From: Bettongia penicillata ogilbyi
Lineage: Eukaryota > Chordata > Mammalia > Diprotodontia > Potoroidae
Assembly (NCBI GenBank): GCA_023548195.1
Contig: JAJHZJ010000271.1
Coordinates: 558,001 to 622,000 of the forward strand
Direction of reading: 5' to 3'
Length of the DNA: 64,000 nt
A model generated the notes under the pieces. The model was not told where the DNA came from. It saw only the letters and a program-made list of their open reading frames with translations, and did no database searches. Every line of letters starts with the position of its first letter. Within the stretch, counting starts at the first letter, position 1. Positions 21,009-31,799 of this stretch are shown here, one piece after another. Made by a program: the position numbers and the translations under genes.

Positions 21009-23603
21009 ATTCATTTGTCTGTTTTCAGTTTTCTACAATCACTTCTTTATATCTTAGGTTTATTCCCCCTCCCTCCTCATTTCCCCCTCCATCCCTGAAA
21101 CTATGTACAATTTTGTAGAGGTTCTACACATACATTCTTATTAAATGCATTTTCACCTTAGTCATATTGCATAGAGGAATTAAAATAAATATGAGAAACT
21201 ATAGAAAAAATAAAACATAACACAGGGAGAAATGGGCTGCTTCATTCTGTGATCCATTTCTATAGTTCTTTCTCTGGATGTGGGAAGACATTTTTCCTCA
21301 AGGGTTCATTGCAAATTTTTTAGGTCCCTGCTTTGCTGTGAAGGGCTAAGTGTATCAGAAAAATTCCTCCCACAATTGTGGTTGTTGCTGTGTACAAAGT
21401 TCTCTTGAGTCTACCCCTTTCACTCAGCATTAGTTCATATATGTCTTTCCAGGCCTCTCTGAGGTCTTCCTCTTCATCTTTTCTTATAGCAAAATAGTAA
21501 TCCTTTGCATTCATATATCATGTTCTGCCGTTCTCCAATTGATGGGCATCCCCTTAATTTCCAGTTCTTGGCCACCACAAAGAGAGCTGCTATGAATATT
21601 TTCATACATGTGAGACCCTTACCCATTTTTATGATCTCTTTGGGATACATTCCTAAAAACAACATTGCTGGATCAAAATGTATGCACATTTTTACAGTCC
21701 TTTGGGTATAGTTCCAAATTGTTCTCCAGAATAGTTAGATCAGCTCACAGGTCCAATTCCAACTCTCCCTCATCTTCTCTCTCATTTATCATCTTCCTAT
21801 TTTGGCATGTCAGTCAAACTGATAAGTGTGATGCATTCATGTACCGCAATTTATTCAACCATTCCCCAATTGATGAACATTCCCTTAATTTCCAGTTTTT
21901 GGCCATCACAAAGAACACTGCTATAAATGTTTTTCTACGTGTTGGACCCTTTATCATTTTTATGATCTCTTGGGGATACTGTCCTAGAAACATTATTGCT
22001 GGGTCAAGGGTATGCACATTTTGTAGCCCTTTCAGCATAATTCCAAATTGCTCTCCAGAATGGTTGGATCATCTCATAGCTCCACCAATAATGAATTAGT
22101 ATTTCAACTCTCCCACATCTTCTCCAACATTCATCATCTAACTGTTTTGTCATGCTAGCCAATCTGAGAGGTGTGATGTGGTATCTCAGAGATGTTTTGA
22201 TTTTCATCTCTCTAATCAATAGTGATTTAGAGCATTATTTCATATGATTGTAGATATCTTTAACTTCTTCCTCTGAAAACTGCCTGGATATATTCTCTAT
22301 CATTTATCAATTGGAGAATGACTTGTATCCTTGTACATTTGACTCAGTTCTCTATATATTTTTAGAAATGAGGCCTTTATCACAGACACTAGCTGCAAAA
22401 ATTATTGCCCAGTTTTCTGCTTCCCTGCTAATCTTGGTTGCATTGGATTTGGTTGTGCAAAAACTTTTCAGTTTAATGTAATCAAAATCATCCATTTTGC
22501 ACTTCATAATGCTTTCTATCTCTTCTTTAGTCAAAAAAATTTTCCCTTCTCCACAAATCTGATAAATACACTATTCCTTGCTCCACTTTTTTGTCCATAG
22601 TATCAATCTTTATACCTAGATCATGTACCCAATTGGACTTTATTCTTGTGTACAGTGTCAGGCATTGGTCTATGCCTAGATTTGGCCACACTTTTGTCCA
22701 GTTTTCCCAGCCATTTTTGGCAAACAGCGAGATCTTATCCCAGAAGCTGGAGTCCTTGAGTTTATCAAACAATAGATTGCCATATTCACTGACCACTGTG
22801 TCTTGTGTACCTAGCATATTCCACTTGTCGACCCTTCTGTTTTGTAGCCAGTACCAAGTGGTTTTGATAACTGCTGCTTTATAATACAATTTGAGATCTG
22901 GAATAACTAGACAACTTTCCCTAGCATTTCTTTTCATTAGTTCTCTTGCTGTTCTGGACCTTTTATTCTTCCAGATGAATATTGATATTATTATTTCCAG
23001 CTCTAGAAAATAATTGTTGGATAGTTTAATTGGCATGGCACAAAATAAGTTAACTAATTTATGTAGAGCTTTCATTTTTATATATTGGCTCAGGTTACCC
23101 ACGAGCAACTGTTCCACTTACTTAGATCTGTCTTTATGTGTGTGAAAAGTGTCTAGTAATTGTGTTCACATAGTCCCTGGATTTGTTTGACAGGCAGACT
23201 ACCAAATATTTTATAGTGTCTGCACTACTTTTAAATGCGATTTCTCTTTCTGTCTCTTGCTGTTGGGCTTTGTTAGTAATATATAGAAATGCAGAAGATT
23301 TGTGTGAGTTTATTGTGTAACCTGCAACTTTGCCAAAGTTGCTTATTACTTCAAGTAGTTTATACTTGAATCTCTGGGATTCTCTCAGAATATCATCATC
23401 TGCAAAGAGTGCTAACTTAGTTTTGTCTTTGTCTATTCAAATTCCTTCAATATCTTTTTCTTCTCTTATTGCTACAGCTAGCATTTCTAATACCATACTG
23501 AATAACAGTGGTGATAATGGACATCCTTGTTTCACCACTTATGCTATGGGCAATGCATCTAGCTTGTCTCCACTGCATTACAAGCTTTTAATACTTTGAC
23601 CAT
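21009..23603 (-). mobile_element. L1 'G', minus strand, 3'UTR to mid reverse transcriptase
   Basis: The 3' end lies at the left ('gttttctacaatcacttctt'). The element runs leftward in sense through the 3'UTR, C-terminal region, thumb and reverse-transcriptase palm, and is cut at about 23603. It contains an internal repeat: 21505-21834 and 21835-22175 cover the same ORF2 C-terminal segment in the same orientation. The two copies have diverged, so the repeat is old or joins two L1s. Confidence 0.85.
21320..23603 (-). pseudogene. L1 ORF2 pseudogene in L1 'G'
   Basis: The longest frame (22527-23117) covers the thumb and C-terminal linker, with strings such as IFIWKNKRSRTARELMKRNA and NGWENWTKVWPNLG. 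The catalytic box reads FADD (complement of 23395-23406), the only unchanged one in the window. The residues that normally follow it are deleted, and stops and shifts lie on both sides. The endonuclease and N-terminal palm are absent because the element ends at 23603. Confidence 0.85.
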
Positions 23604-23604
23604 C

Positions 23605-23790
23605 CCTTTGATTTGTATTTATTTTATTCATTAATTTATCATTATTTATCTCATTTATTATTTACTTATGTTTTTATTATATTTATTTGTGTATACTTAT
23701 CTACATATTATATATCATTTTATATATTTATCTATTATTTGTTGTTAATTCTCCCCTTTCTCTTCCCTCACATTTAATAACATGATATTC
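23605..23790. repeat. Low-complexity TTTAT-rich DNA
   Basis: The interval is a run of 'ttatttat', 'tatttatc' and similar words between the L1 'G' truncation point and an L2 fragment. It may be a decayed poly(T) end of an insertion. Confidence 0.5.
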
Positions 23791-23794
23791 TTCT

Positions 23795-24235
23795 GGTTCT
23801 CTTGCTACCTCTCTAGTTACTCATTTATTTTCTTTCTTGGTTCTTCATACTCTTCCCAAACCTTTACTGTTAATGTTTCTATGGGTCTATCCTTGGCCCT
23901 CTTTTTTCCCTTCTGTGGCAATCTCATTCACTCCTATAGTTTCATCTACCTTATTTATGTATATGGCTCCCAAATCTCTATCTCCAGATGTGAGCTTTCT
24001 TTTATGTTCACATTCACATTTCATCTGCCTATAGGATATTGTCACCTGATTATCATAACTGTACCTCAAACTCACCATGCTCAAAACTTAGTTTGTCTTA
24101 ATTTGTCTTAAACTTGCTTCTTTGTCTAACTATTTCAGTGGTTCTGTCATTGGTCTTGTTTCTCATATTTATAACCATGGAGATTTTTTATTTGTCTCCC
24201 TTTCAATATCCAAGTCTTGTCTAGTCCATCTCTTT
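23795..24235 (+). mobile_element. L2 LINE reverse-transcriptase fragment
   Basis: The sense strand follows L2 ORF2 around the reverse-transcriptase palm: 'ggttcttcatactcttcc', 'tccttggccctcttttttcc', 'ctcattcactcctatagttt', 'ggctcccaaatctctatct'. The catalytic YADD codons (23956-23967) now read YVYG, so both aspartates are lost. The 109-codon frame at 23782-24111 is this decayed piece. Orientation is opposite to the neighbouring L1s. Confidence 0.8.
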
Positions 24236-25046
24236 TTTTAAATTTATTTATTTAAGTTTTCAACATTCATTTCCACAAAATCTTGAGTTCCAAATTTTCT
24301 CCCCATCTCTCCCCTCCCCATACCCTTAAACGCCGAGCCTTCTAATTACCTCTATCACCAATCTACCTTCCATTCTAACATCCCTCCCTTCCCTTATCCC
24401 CATCTTCTCTTTTTTCCTGTAGAGCAAGATAAATTTCTATACCCCATTACCTGATTTCTTATTTCCCTGTTGTATGCAAGAACCATATTCAACAGTTGTT
24501 CCTAAAACTTTGAGTTCCAACTTCTCTTCCTTATCTCCCCACCCATCCTCACTGGGAAGCAAGCAATTCAATACAGGACACTCATGTGTAGTTTTGCAAA
24601 TAACTTCCGTAATAATCGTGTTGTGTAAGACTAACTATATTTGTCTCCTTCCTATCCTGCCCCCATTACTTCTATTCTCTTTTGACCATGTCCCTCTCGA
24701 AGAGTGTTGAATTGTAATTGTTCCCACTTCCCATTTGCCCTCCCTTCCATCATTCCATCCCCACCCTGCTTATCCCCTTCTCTCCTACTTTCCTCTCATG
24801 TAAGATATATTTTAATACCAAATGGAGTGTGCACGTTATTCCTTCCCTGAGCCAAATGCAATAAGGGTAAGCTCCATTTTTCCCCTCACCTTCCCCCTTT
24901 TTCTCCTCCATTAGAAAAGGTTTTTCTTGTCTCTTCTATAGGAAATAATTTGCCCCATTGCATTTCTCCATTCTCCTCTCAATATAATCCTTTCAACCCC
25001 TAATTTTATTAATTTGGGCACCATCCCTTCCTATTCAACTCACCCT

Positions 25047-25125
<79 letters not shown>

Positions 25126-25171
25126 TTGTCTCTTTCTCTGTCTGTCTCTCTTTCTCTCTCTGTATATGCAT

Positions 25172-25202
<31 letters not shown>

Positions 25203-26092
25203 ATTCTTCCAACTATCCAGATACTGATAAAAGTTTCAAGAGTTACAAATATTATCTTTCCATGTAGAAATGTAAACAGTTCAACTTTGGTAAGTCCCTT
25301 GTGATTTCTCTTTCCTTTTTACTTTTTCATGCTTCTCTTGATTTTTTTGTTTGAAAGTCAAATTTTCTTTTCAGCTCATCAAGAATGCTTGAAAGTCCCC
25401 CTCCCCACCTTGCTTATCCCCTTCTCCCGCACTTACCTGTATTGTAAAATACGTTTTCATGCCAAAATGAGTGAGCATTATATTTCTTCCTTGAGTCAAA
25501 TGTGATGAGTAAGCTTCATGTTTTCTCTCTCACCTCCCCCCTTTTCCCCTCCATTGAAGTCTTTTTCTTACCTGTGTGTGTGCGTGCGTGCAATCCCATC
25601 AACTACCCAGTTACTGAAAAAGTGCCCCTCAGGGTTTTACTATCCAACCATGGATGCAGGCTTCTGTGGGAGCTGCTTTGGCCTGCCTGAAGTGGCCTTT
25701 GCAGCCACCACTGCCTGAGGCTGGAGGTATGAGAAGGCCTTTCTCCCATCTCGGCCAGCTGAAAAAACCCTCTCACTGACCTTTGGAGCCTGTGGGTTGA
25801 TGGATCTGGAAACCACTGCTACTGTTGTTGGGGATTCCACCCCTGAGGCCTGCTCACTTCTTCCTCCAGGCACCATGCCATGTGGCCAAGGCTGAGCTGG
25901 GCTCCACCCTGTCTCAGGTGTGACAGACACAGGCCTTTCAAGGCTGGGCTGGAAAACTCCACTCCGTTGTTCTGTGCTTCTGCTGCTCTAGAATTTGTTG
26001 ATAGTCTTTCTTTACAGGTATTTTATGGGCTGTAAGGGAAGAACTAGTACATGTGCATCTTTCTACTCCAGCATCTTGGCTCTGCCCCCTTC
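24236..26092 (-). mobile_element. HAL1-like copy 'K', minus strand, ORF1 almost wholly deleted
   Basis: The 3' tail lies at the left (poly(T), ttatttattt), then the 3'UTR to about 25400. The minus-strand start of the ORF1 C-terminal region is hinted by 'ctcatcaagaatgcttgaaa'. A second, shorter pass through the 3'UTR follows (25405-25622 repeats the segment at 24760-25225). The 5'UTR comes last, ending 'catcttggctctgccccc' at about 26091. Nearly all of ORF1 is missing. No clear target-site duplication is visible; the right flank is L1 sequence and the left flank is L2, so the locus has been rearranged. Confidence 0.8.
25048..25200. repeat. (TC)n then (CA)n microsatellite
   Basis: There are about 37 nearly pure TC units (25048-25122), then mixed tctctgt, then (CA)n at 25172-25195. 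It sits at the same 3'UTR position as the repeats in the other HAL1-like copies. The Arg/Glu and Ser/Leu frames on the two strands are artefacts. Confidence 0.95.
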
Positions 26093-26447
26093 TTTCTTTT
26101 TTTTTAAATCAAATTGACCAAAAGTTTATCAATTTTATTGGTTTTTTACAAAACTAACTCTTACTTTTATTTATTAGATCAATATTTTTCTTAATTTCAA
26201 TTTTATTAATCTCTCATTTGGTTTTCAGTATTTCTAATTTGGTATTTATTGAGGATTTTGAATTTGTTCTTTTTCTACCTTTTTAGCTGCATGCTCAATT
26301 TATTGATCTCCTCCTTCTCTTTTTTATTCATGTAGGCATTCAAAGATATAAAACTTCCCATAAGAACTGCTTTTGCGATATCCCATAATATTTGGTAAGT
26401 TGTCTCATTATTGTCATTCTCTTGATTGAAGTTGTTGATTGTTTCTA
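26093..26447 (-). mobile_element. Displaced L1 ORF2 linker fragment
   Basis: The minus strand matches the ORF2 stretch between endonuclease and reverse transcriptase (compare sense 8160-8510 and 54050-54395). The same stretch occurs again, in order, inside the neighbouring L1 'H' at about 27590-27960. It is therefore an extra copy fused at 26447 to a more 3' part of ORF2. Confidence 0.75.
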
Positions 26448-26449
26448 AC

Positions 26450-28763
26450 CCACCCAGGTATTTTACAGTGTTTAAGTAGCTTTAAATGGGTTTTCTCTTT
26501 CTATCTCTTGGTGTTAGTCTTTGTTAGTAATATATAGAAATGCAGATGATTTATGTGGACTTATTTTGCAACCTGTCACTGTCCCAAAGTTGTTTATTAC
26601 TTCAAATAGCTTTTTCCTTGATTCCCTGGGATTGTCTAAGTATAGCATCATACAATCTGCAAAGACTGATAACTTAATTTCTTCTGTATCTATTCTAAAT
26701 CCTTCAATTTCTTTTTTCTTTCTCTTATTACTACAGGTAACATTTCTGGTATCATGTTGAGTAACAGTGGTGATAATGGACACCCTTGTTTCACCCCTGA
26801 ATGTAATGGAAATGCATCTACCTTATATCCATTACATATAATGCTTCCTGAAGGTTTTAGATAAATTTTGCTTATTATTTTATGGATGGCTCCATTTAAC
26901 CCTATGCTCTCCAGTGTTTTCAATAGGAATGGGTGTTTTATTTTGTCAAAAGCTTTTACTTCATCTATTAAGATAATCATATTGTTTCTGTTAGTAGTGT
27001 TGTTGATATGAGCAATGATGCTAATAGTTTTCCTAATATTGAACTAGCCCTGCATTCGTGGTACGTAATGTATTATTCTCATGATAAACTGCTGTATTCT
27101 TTTTGCTAAAATCTTATTTAAAATTTGTGCATCTATATTTGTTAGAGAAATTGGTCTATAATTTTCCTTCACTGTTTTGTGTCTTCCTGGTTTAGGTATA
27201 AAAACAATATTTATATCATAAAAACAATTTGGTATGACTCCTCCTTCACCAATTTTACCAAATAGTCCATATAATATTGGAATTAATTGTTCTTTAAAAA
27301 TTTGATAGAATTCACTTGTAAATCCTTCTGGCCCTGGACATTTTTTCCTAGGGAGTTCGTTAATGGCTTATTCAATTTCTTTTTCTTAGACAGGGTTATT
27401 AAAGCATTAAACTTCCTCTTTTGTTTATCTGGGCAATTTACATTTTTTAAATTCATCCATCTCACTTAGATTGTCAAATTAATGGGCATCCAGTTGGGTA
27501 AAGTAATTTCTAATTATTGTTTTAATTTCCTCCTCATTGGAGGTAAGTTAACTCTTTTCATTTTTATATTGGTAATTTAGTTTTCTTTTTTCTTCATTTT
27601 TTGATCAAATTGATCAAAGGTTTATCAATTTTATCTTTTTTGTCATACAACCAACTCTTAGCTTTATTTATTATTTCAATAGTTTCATTAAATCCAATTT
27701 TATTAATCTCTCTTTGGTTTTCTGTACTTCTGATTTGATATTTACTTGACAATTTTCGATTTGTTTTTTTGTAACTTTTTTAGCTGCATGTCCAATTCAT
27801 TTCCCTCCAATGTTTCTATTTTATTCATGTAAGTGTTCAATGATATAAAACTTCCCCTGAGAATTGCTTTTGCATGATCATATAAGTTTTGTTAGGTTTT
27901 CTCATTACTGTCATTCTCTTCAATGAAGTTGTTGATTGTTTCTATGATTTGTTACTTAGCCCACTCATTCTTTAGGATTATATTATTTAGTTTCCAATTA
28001 ATTTTTGGTCTCTCTTCCTATGGGCTTTTGTTACATATAATTTTCATCGTATTATGATCTAAGAAGGATGTATTGACTATCTCTGCCTTTCTGCACTGGA
28101 TTCTGAGGTTTATATGTCCTAGTACTTGGTCAATTTTTGTATATATGCCATGTTCTGCTGAGAAAATGGTATATTCTTTTCTCTCCTCATTAAATTTTCT
28201 CCAGAGATCTATCTTATCTACCTTATCCAGAGCTCTATTTACCTCCAAAGCTTCTTTTATGCTTATTTTGAGGTTAGATTTATCAAACTTAGAGAGGGGG
28301 ATGTTGAGGTCCCCCACTAGTGTGGTTTTCCTATCAATTTCTTCCTGTATCTCTCCCTTTACTTGTCCTTTAAGACTCTGGATGCTATATCATTTGGGGT
28401 ATATATATTTAGTAATAATATTGCTTCATTTTCTATGGTGCTTTTTTGCAGCATATAGTTTCCTTCTTTATGTCTTTTGATTAGATTCATTTCTGCCTTT
28501 GCTTTGTCTGAGGTTAGGATTTCTATCCCTACTTTTTTTTTTTTTACATCAGCTGAAGCATAATATATTCTGGTCCAATTTTTTGCCTTTACCCTGCCTA
28601 TATCCCCCTGTTTCAAATGTGTTACTTCTAACCAGCATATTATTGGATTATGTTTTTTAATCCATTCTGATACCCACCTCCATTTTATGAGAGAGTTCAT
28701 CCTATTCACATTCACAGTTATGAGTAGTATCTGTGTCTTTCCCTCCATCCTACTTCTCCCCAC
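26450..28763 (-). pseudogene. L1 ORF2 pseudogene in L1 'H'
   Basis: The endonuclease start gives ILLITVNVNRMNSL on the minus strand (frame 28359-28763). The catalytic QETH block reads EVTH, a changed glutamate context. The frame at 28018-28317 keeps GDLN, but SDH reads LDH. The reverse-transcriptase frames at 26690-26980 and 26514-26783 keep [11 protein letters not shown], but FADD reads FADC (complement of 26652-26663). Several stops and shifts separate these pieces. At least three active-site changes make it inert. Confidence 0.85.
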
Positions 28764-29326
28764 TTATGCTTTTGGTTCTCCCTTCTCCCTTCCATTCAAT
28801 AATAGAGTTTTATTTTTTGACCACAACCTCCCTCAGTCCTCCCTCTCCTTTTTCATCCTCCTCTCTTTTTCTCACTTTCCCCTTACTCCCCTCTGCTTTA
28901 GTTTCCCCTCACTTTTCTTTCCCCTGGTTAGTTAGTTAGATTTCTATGTTTAGTATTTTGTTCCCTCCTTGAACCAAATCAGGTAAGAGTAAATCTCAAA
29001 CAGCGCTCATCTCCCTCATTTCTTTCCCTGTACTGTAATATATTTTTGTCCCTCTTCTTGTGATGTAATTTACCTCTTTCTGCCTCCTCCTTTTCACATC
29101 TCCCATGACAATCCCTTCCCACCTTTAATCATATTTTTTATCATCACATCATTTAACTTAAACCAACTACCTCTATCTATTCATATCCCTTTTGAATATC
29201 ATAATAAATATGCGATTCTCAAGATTAATAAGTATAATTTTCCCTTATAGGAATGTAAACAGTTTAGCCGTATTAAATAACAATTTTTCTCTGTTTAGCT
29301 ATTTATGCCTCTCTTGAGACTTGTGC

Positions 29327-29928
29327 TCAAATATCAGATTTTCTATTGAGATCTGACCTTTTCATCAGGAAGGTCTGGAAATCCCTTATTTCATTGAAAG
29401 TCCATCTCCTTGCCTGAAATATTGTGCTCAATTTTGCTTGGTAATTGTTCCGTGGTTGTAGTCCCAGATCCCTTGCCTTACGAAATGTCACATTCCAATC
29501 CCTCTGATCTTTTAGTATCGAAGTCATAATGTCCTGTGTGATCCTGACTGTAGTTCCATGAACTTTGAATTGTTTCTTTCTAGCTGCTAGCAATATTTTC
29601 TCCTTCACTTGACAGTTTTAGAATTTGGTAACAATATTTCTTGGTGTTTTAAGTTTGGGGTCCCTTTTGGGAGGTGAATGGTGGATTTTTTTTGATGACT
29701 ATTTTGTCTTCTGGATCTAACACTTCTGGGCAGTTTTCCTTGATGATTTCTTGGAAGATACTGTCCATACTCTTTTTTTTCATCATGACTTTTTGGTAGG
29801 CCAATAACTCTTAAATTTTCTCTCCTGGGTATATTTTCCAGATCAGTTTTTTTTCAATGAGATATTTTGCATTTTCTTCTATTTTTTCACTCTTTAGATG
29901 ATTTTTGACTGATCCTTGATGTCTCATA
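29327..29928 (-). pseudogene. L1 ORF1 pseudogene in L1 'H', C-terminal part
   Basis: The minus-strand frame 29327-29608 gives the ORF1p C-terminal domain (VRITQDIMTSILKDQRDWN, then ARRWTFNEIRDFQ). Further right, out of frame, lies the RRM-like region and the end of the coiled coil. The N-terminal half is missing at the 29935 edge. Confidence 0.8.
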
Positions 29929-29939
29929 GAGTCCTAAAG

Positions 29940-30085
29940 TCTTTTTAGACTCAATTTCCTCATCTGTAAAGTGAAAACAATATTATACCTGCCTCTGCAG
30001 GTTGTTATGAGGATCCAATGAGGTAGCATATGTGCAGTGCTTCCCCAATCATTAAGTATTATGATATGATTATTATCAGAGTTAA
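29940..30085 (+). mobile_element. MIR-family SINE, 3' half
   Basis: 'ctcaatttcctcatctgtaa', 'tgcctctgcaggttgttatg', 'aggatccaatgagg' and a tail with 'cattaagtattatgatatga' follow the MIR 3' half. It touches the edge of L1 'H'. Confidence 0.85.
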
Positions 30086-30117
30086 TTTTCTCAAAGTATA
30101 TAAGAATTTATAGTTCA

Positions 30118-30388
30118 CCTTATGGGCACATGCCTGGCATATTTGCTACTAAGAAGGCATACATTGGTTAGATCACTTTAATTTGGGGGTTCTGGACTGC
30201 ATCAGTGTTTATACTAAGAAGATGTTCACCTTAAGTCCAACACTAACATGACTAGCCCCTAGGATGGAAGAGAAGAATGCTGACCCAGGCAAAGTGGAAC
30301 AGGTCAAAACTTCCAAGCAGATCATTGGTAGGGTTAGTCTCATAAGTAACTGCTCTCCTTTTAGACTGGCTAAGACAAGGAGACCCAG
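30118..30388 (+). pseudogene. RN7SL-like: 7SL RNA (signal recognition particle RNA) pseudogene
   Basis: 7SL RNA is the scaffold of the signal recognition particle. The interval follows the RNA in order: a decayed 5' Alu domain with 'gcctgg' and 'gatcact', then 'ggttctggactgca', 'actaagaagatgttcacc', 'gacccaggcaaagtggaa' and 'caggtcaaaacttcc', then 'gcagatcattggtaggg' and 'ggctaagacaaggagaccc', with an A-rich tail (30389-30404). Length is about 270 bases against about 300 for the functional RNA. The 5' B-box region is badly decayed and there are many substitutions and gaps, so this is an old retroposed copy, not a working gene. I see no clean target-site duplication. Confidence 0.8.
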
Positions 30389-30404
30389 AATAAATAAATT
30401 AAAT

Positions 30405-30850
30405 ACCTAAATAGAGAGACAGATTCATGGGTACATAGGTAGGTAGATAGATACTGATAAAATATGTTGCATTAAATTAATATTCTGAATCATACAATGG
30501 ACAATGAAGGGACACAGGAAGGGAATGAATAAGATCCAATCCAATACCAGCAAGGTTTTGTGGAAAAAAAAATGTCATGAAGCACATCATCAGGAATATG
30601 TAAGTAGAGGAGGAAGTAAATCAATAATGTTGCAAGAATAAATTATAGCCAGTGGGTATCCCATGTACTTTTTCACACAGTGTCATGAGATCACTGTCAG
30701 AAAACCAGGTTATTGGTTAGACATCCTGGGGAAAGTTTATAGAGGGATCTGGATAAGAATCATGTAGGATGAAAAGACTTAGAGACATGATAACTTGTCT
30801 TGTAAGAACATGGGAACAAAATTCCAGTAAAATGTCAATATAAATACATT
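30405..30850. other. Unique DNA, no gene seen
   Basis: No repeat or coding pattern was recognised, apart from a short 'ataggtaggtagatagatac' motif near 30436. Confidence 0.4.
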
Positions 30851-30854
30851 GTAA

Positions 30855-31790
30855 ATACATTGATTCTCCCTAATATCTTAACCTGTCAAGTTCTCTTTTG
30901 TATTATGACTCTAATTAAACATTTTGCCTATTGTTGCCACACCTTTAAATTTGATATGTAATTATTCAAGTCATTGATAACAATATTAAATAATTAATAT
31001 ATCAAGGAGAGATATCTGGTAGTCTAGACTGGAGACATCTTTCTTAGTTGATCTTGAATCATTAATGACCACCTGCTTGGTATAGTCACTCAAATAATTC
31101 ATTTTCTCTTAATTTATGTCTATTCTCTCTCTCTCCATATACATATATATGCATGTATATGTATATGTATATATGTATGTGTGTACATGTATGTATACAT
31201 ACATATATGTATACGTACACATGCATGTATAAATATACATACATATGTGTGTGTACATACACATATATAAATATACATTTCCCACAATAATAATGGAAAG
31301 CATTTTAAATTGACTTCCTAAAACATAGGCAAACAACATAGGCTTAAGAACATTCCACTGTTCTACTAGTTTAGTAACCCCATGTAAATGAAACGGGCTA
31401 TGTTTGATAAGACATTTTCTGCCAGAAGCCTCATTGGTTCTTTGTAAACACCCCTTCTTTCAATGATAAATTCCAGAAGTTTTCCAGGAAGCAAATTCAA
31501 GTTTGCTAGTTTATTCTCCATACACTCTGCAATTTCAATTTTGGAAACTAGGTAATTTGACCTTCATTGGTCAAGTTGTACCTACTCTATTTTCCATACT
31601 TCTCAATGATGATTGATACTTGGTTCAATAATCTTGTCTAATTTTGTGCCCTAGGAGGTAATTTCCGAAAGATTGAATTCTTTAAGGGCAATGAGGTACA
31701 TTATTATTATCTCCCCATTTATTTTGGATTATAGCTATTAGACATTTCTATTAAGTTCTTTGAAGACCCAAAATTTATTTCCCTTAGCAA
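30855..31790 (-). mobile_element. CR1/L3 LINE reverse-transcriptase fragment, split by a microsatellite
   Basis: The top strand reads 'taacctgtcaagttctcttt', 'aagtcattgataacaatatt', 'tctagactggagacatcttt' and 'gatcttgaatcattaatgac'. After the microsatellite it reads 'actagtttagtaaccccatg' and 'cagaagttttccaggaagca'. This is the reverse complement of the CR1/L3 palm and thumb region. The frame is wholly decayed. Confidence 0.75.
31128..31280. repeat. TA/CA/TG compound microsatellite within CR1/L3
   Basis: Alternating atatat, atgtat, gtgtgt and acatac words interrupt the LINE fragment. The minus-strand frame 31109-31339 across it is low-complexity Tyr/Thr/Cys/Met and not a gene. Confidence 0.9.
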
Positions 31791-31799
31791 AAATAAGAA

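Larger units (their letters stand above)
26448..29935 (-). mobile_element. L1 'H', minus strand, reverse transcriptase to ORF1, 3' end missing
   Basis: Going left to right the element runs backward from the reverse-transcriptase thumb through palm, linker, endonuclease, inter-ORF region (about 28765-29325) and the C-terminal two-thirds of ORF1. It lacks its 3'UTR and tail, so it cannot be a simple 5'-truncated insertion. The 3' part was lost by deletion or recombination. Confidence 0.85.

Noticed and set aside
21665..22099. 144-codon plus-strand frame
   Set aside because: It is antisense to L1 'G' ORF2, and the minus-strand frames match L1 protein.
25009..25304. Arg/Glu and Ser/Leu repeat proteins at the TC tract; similar frames at 50695-51068
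   Set aside because: They are low-complexity translations of (TC)n/(GA)n microsatellites.
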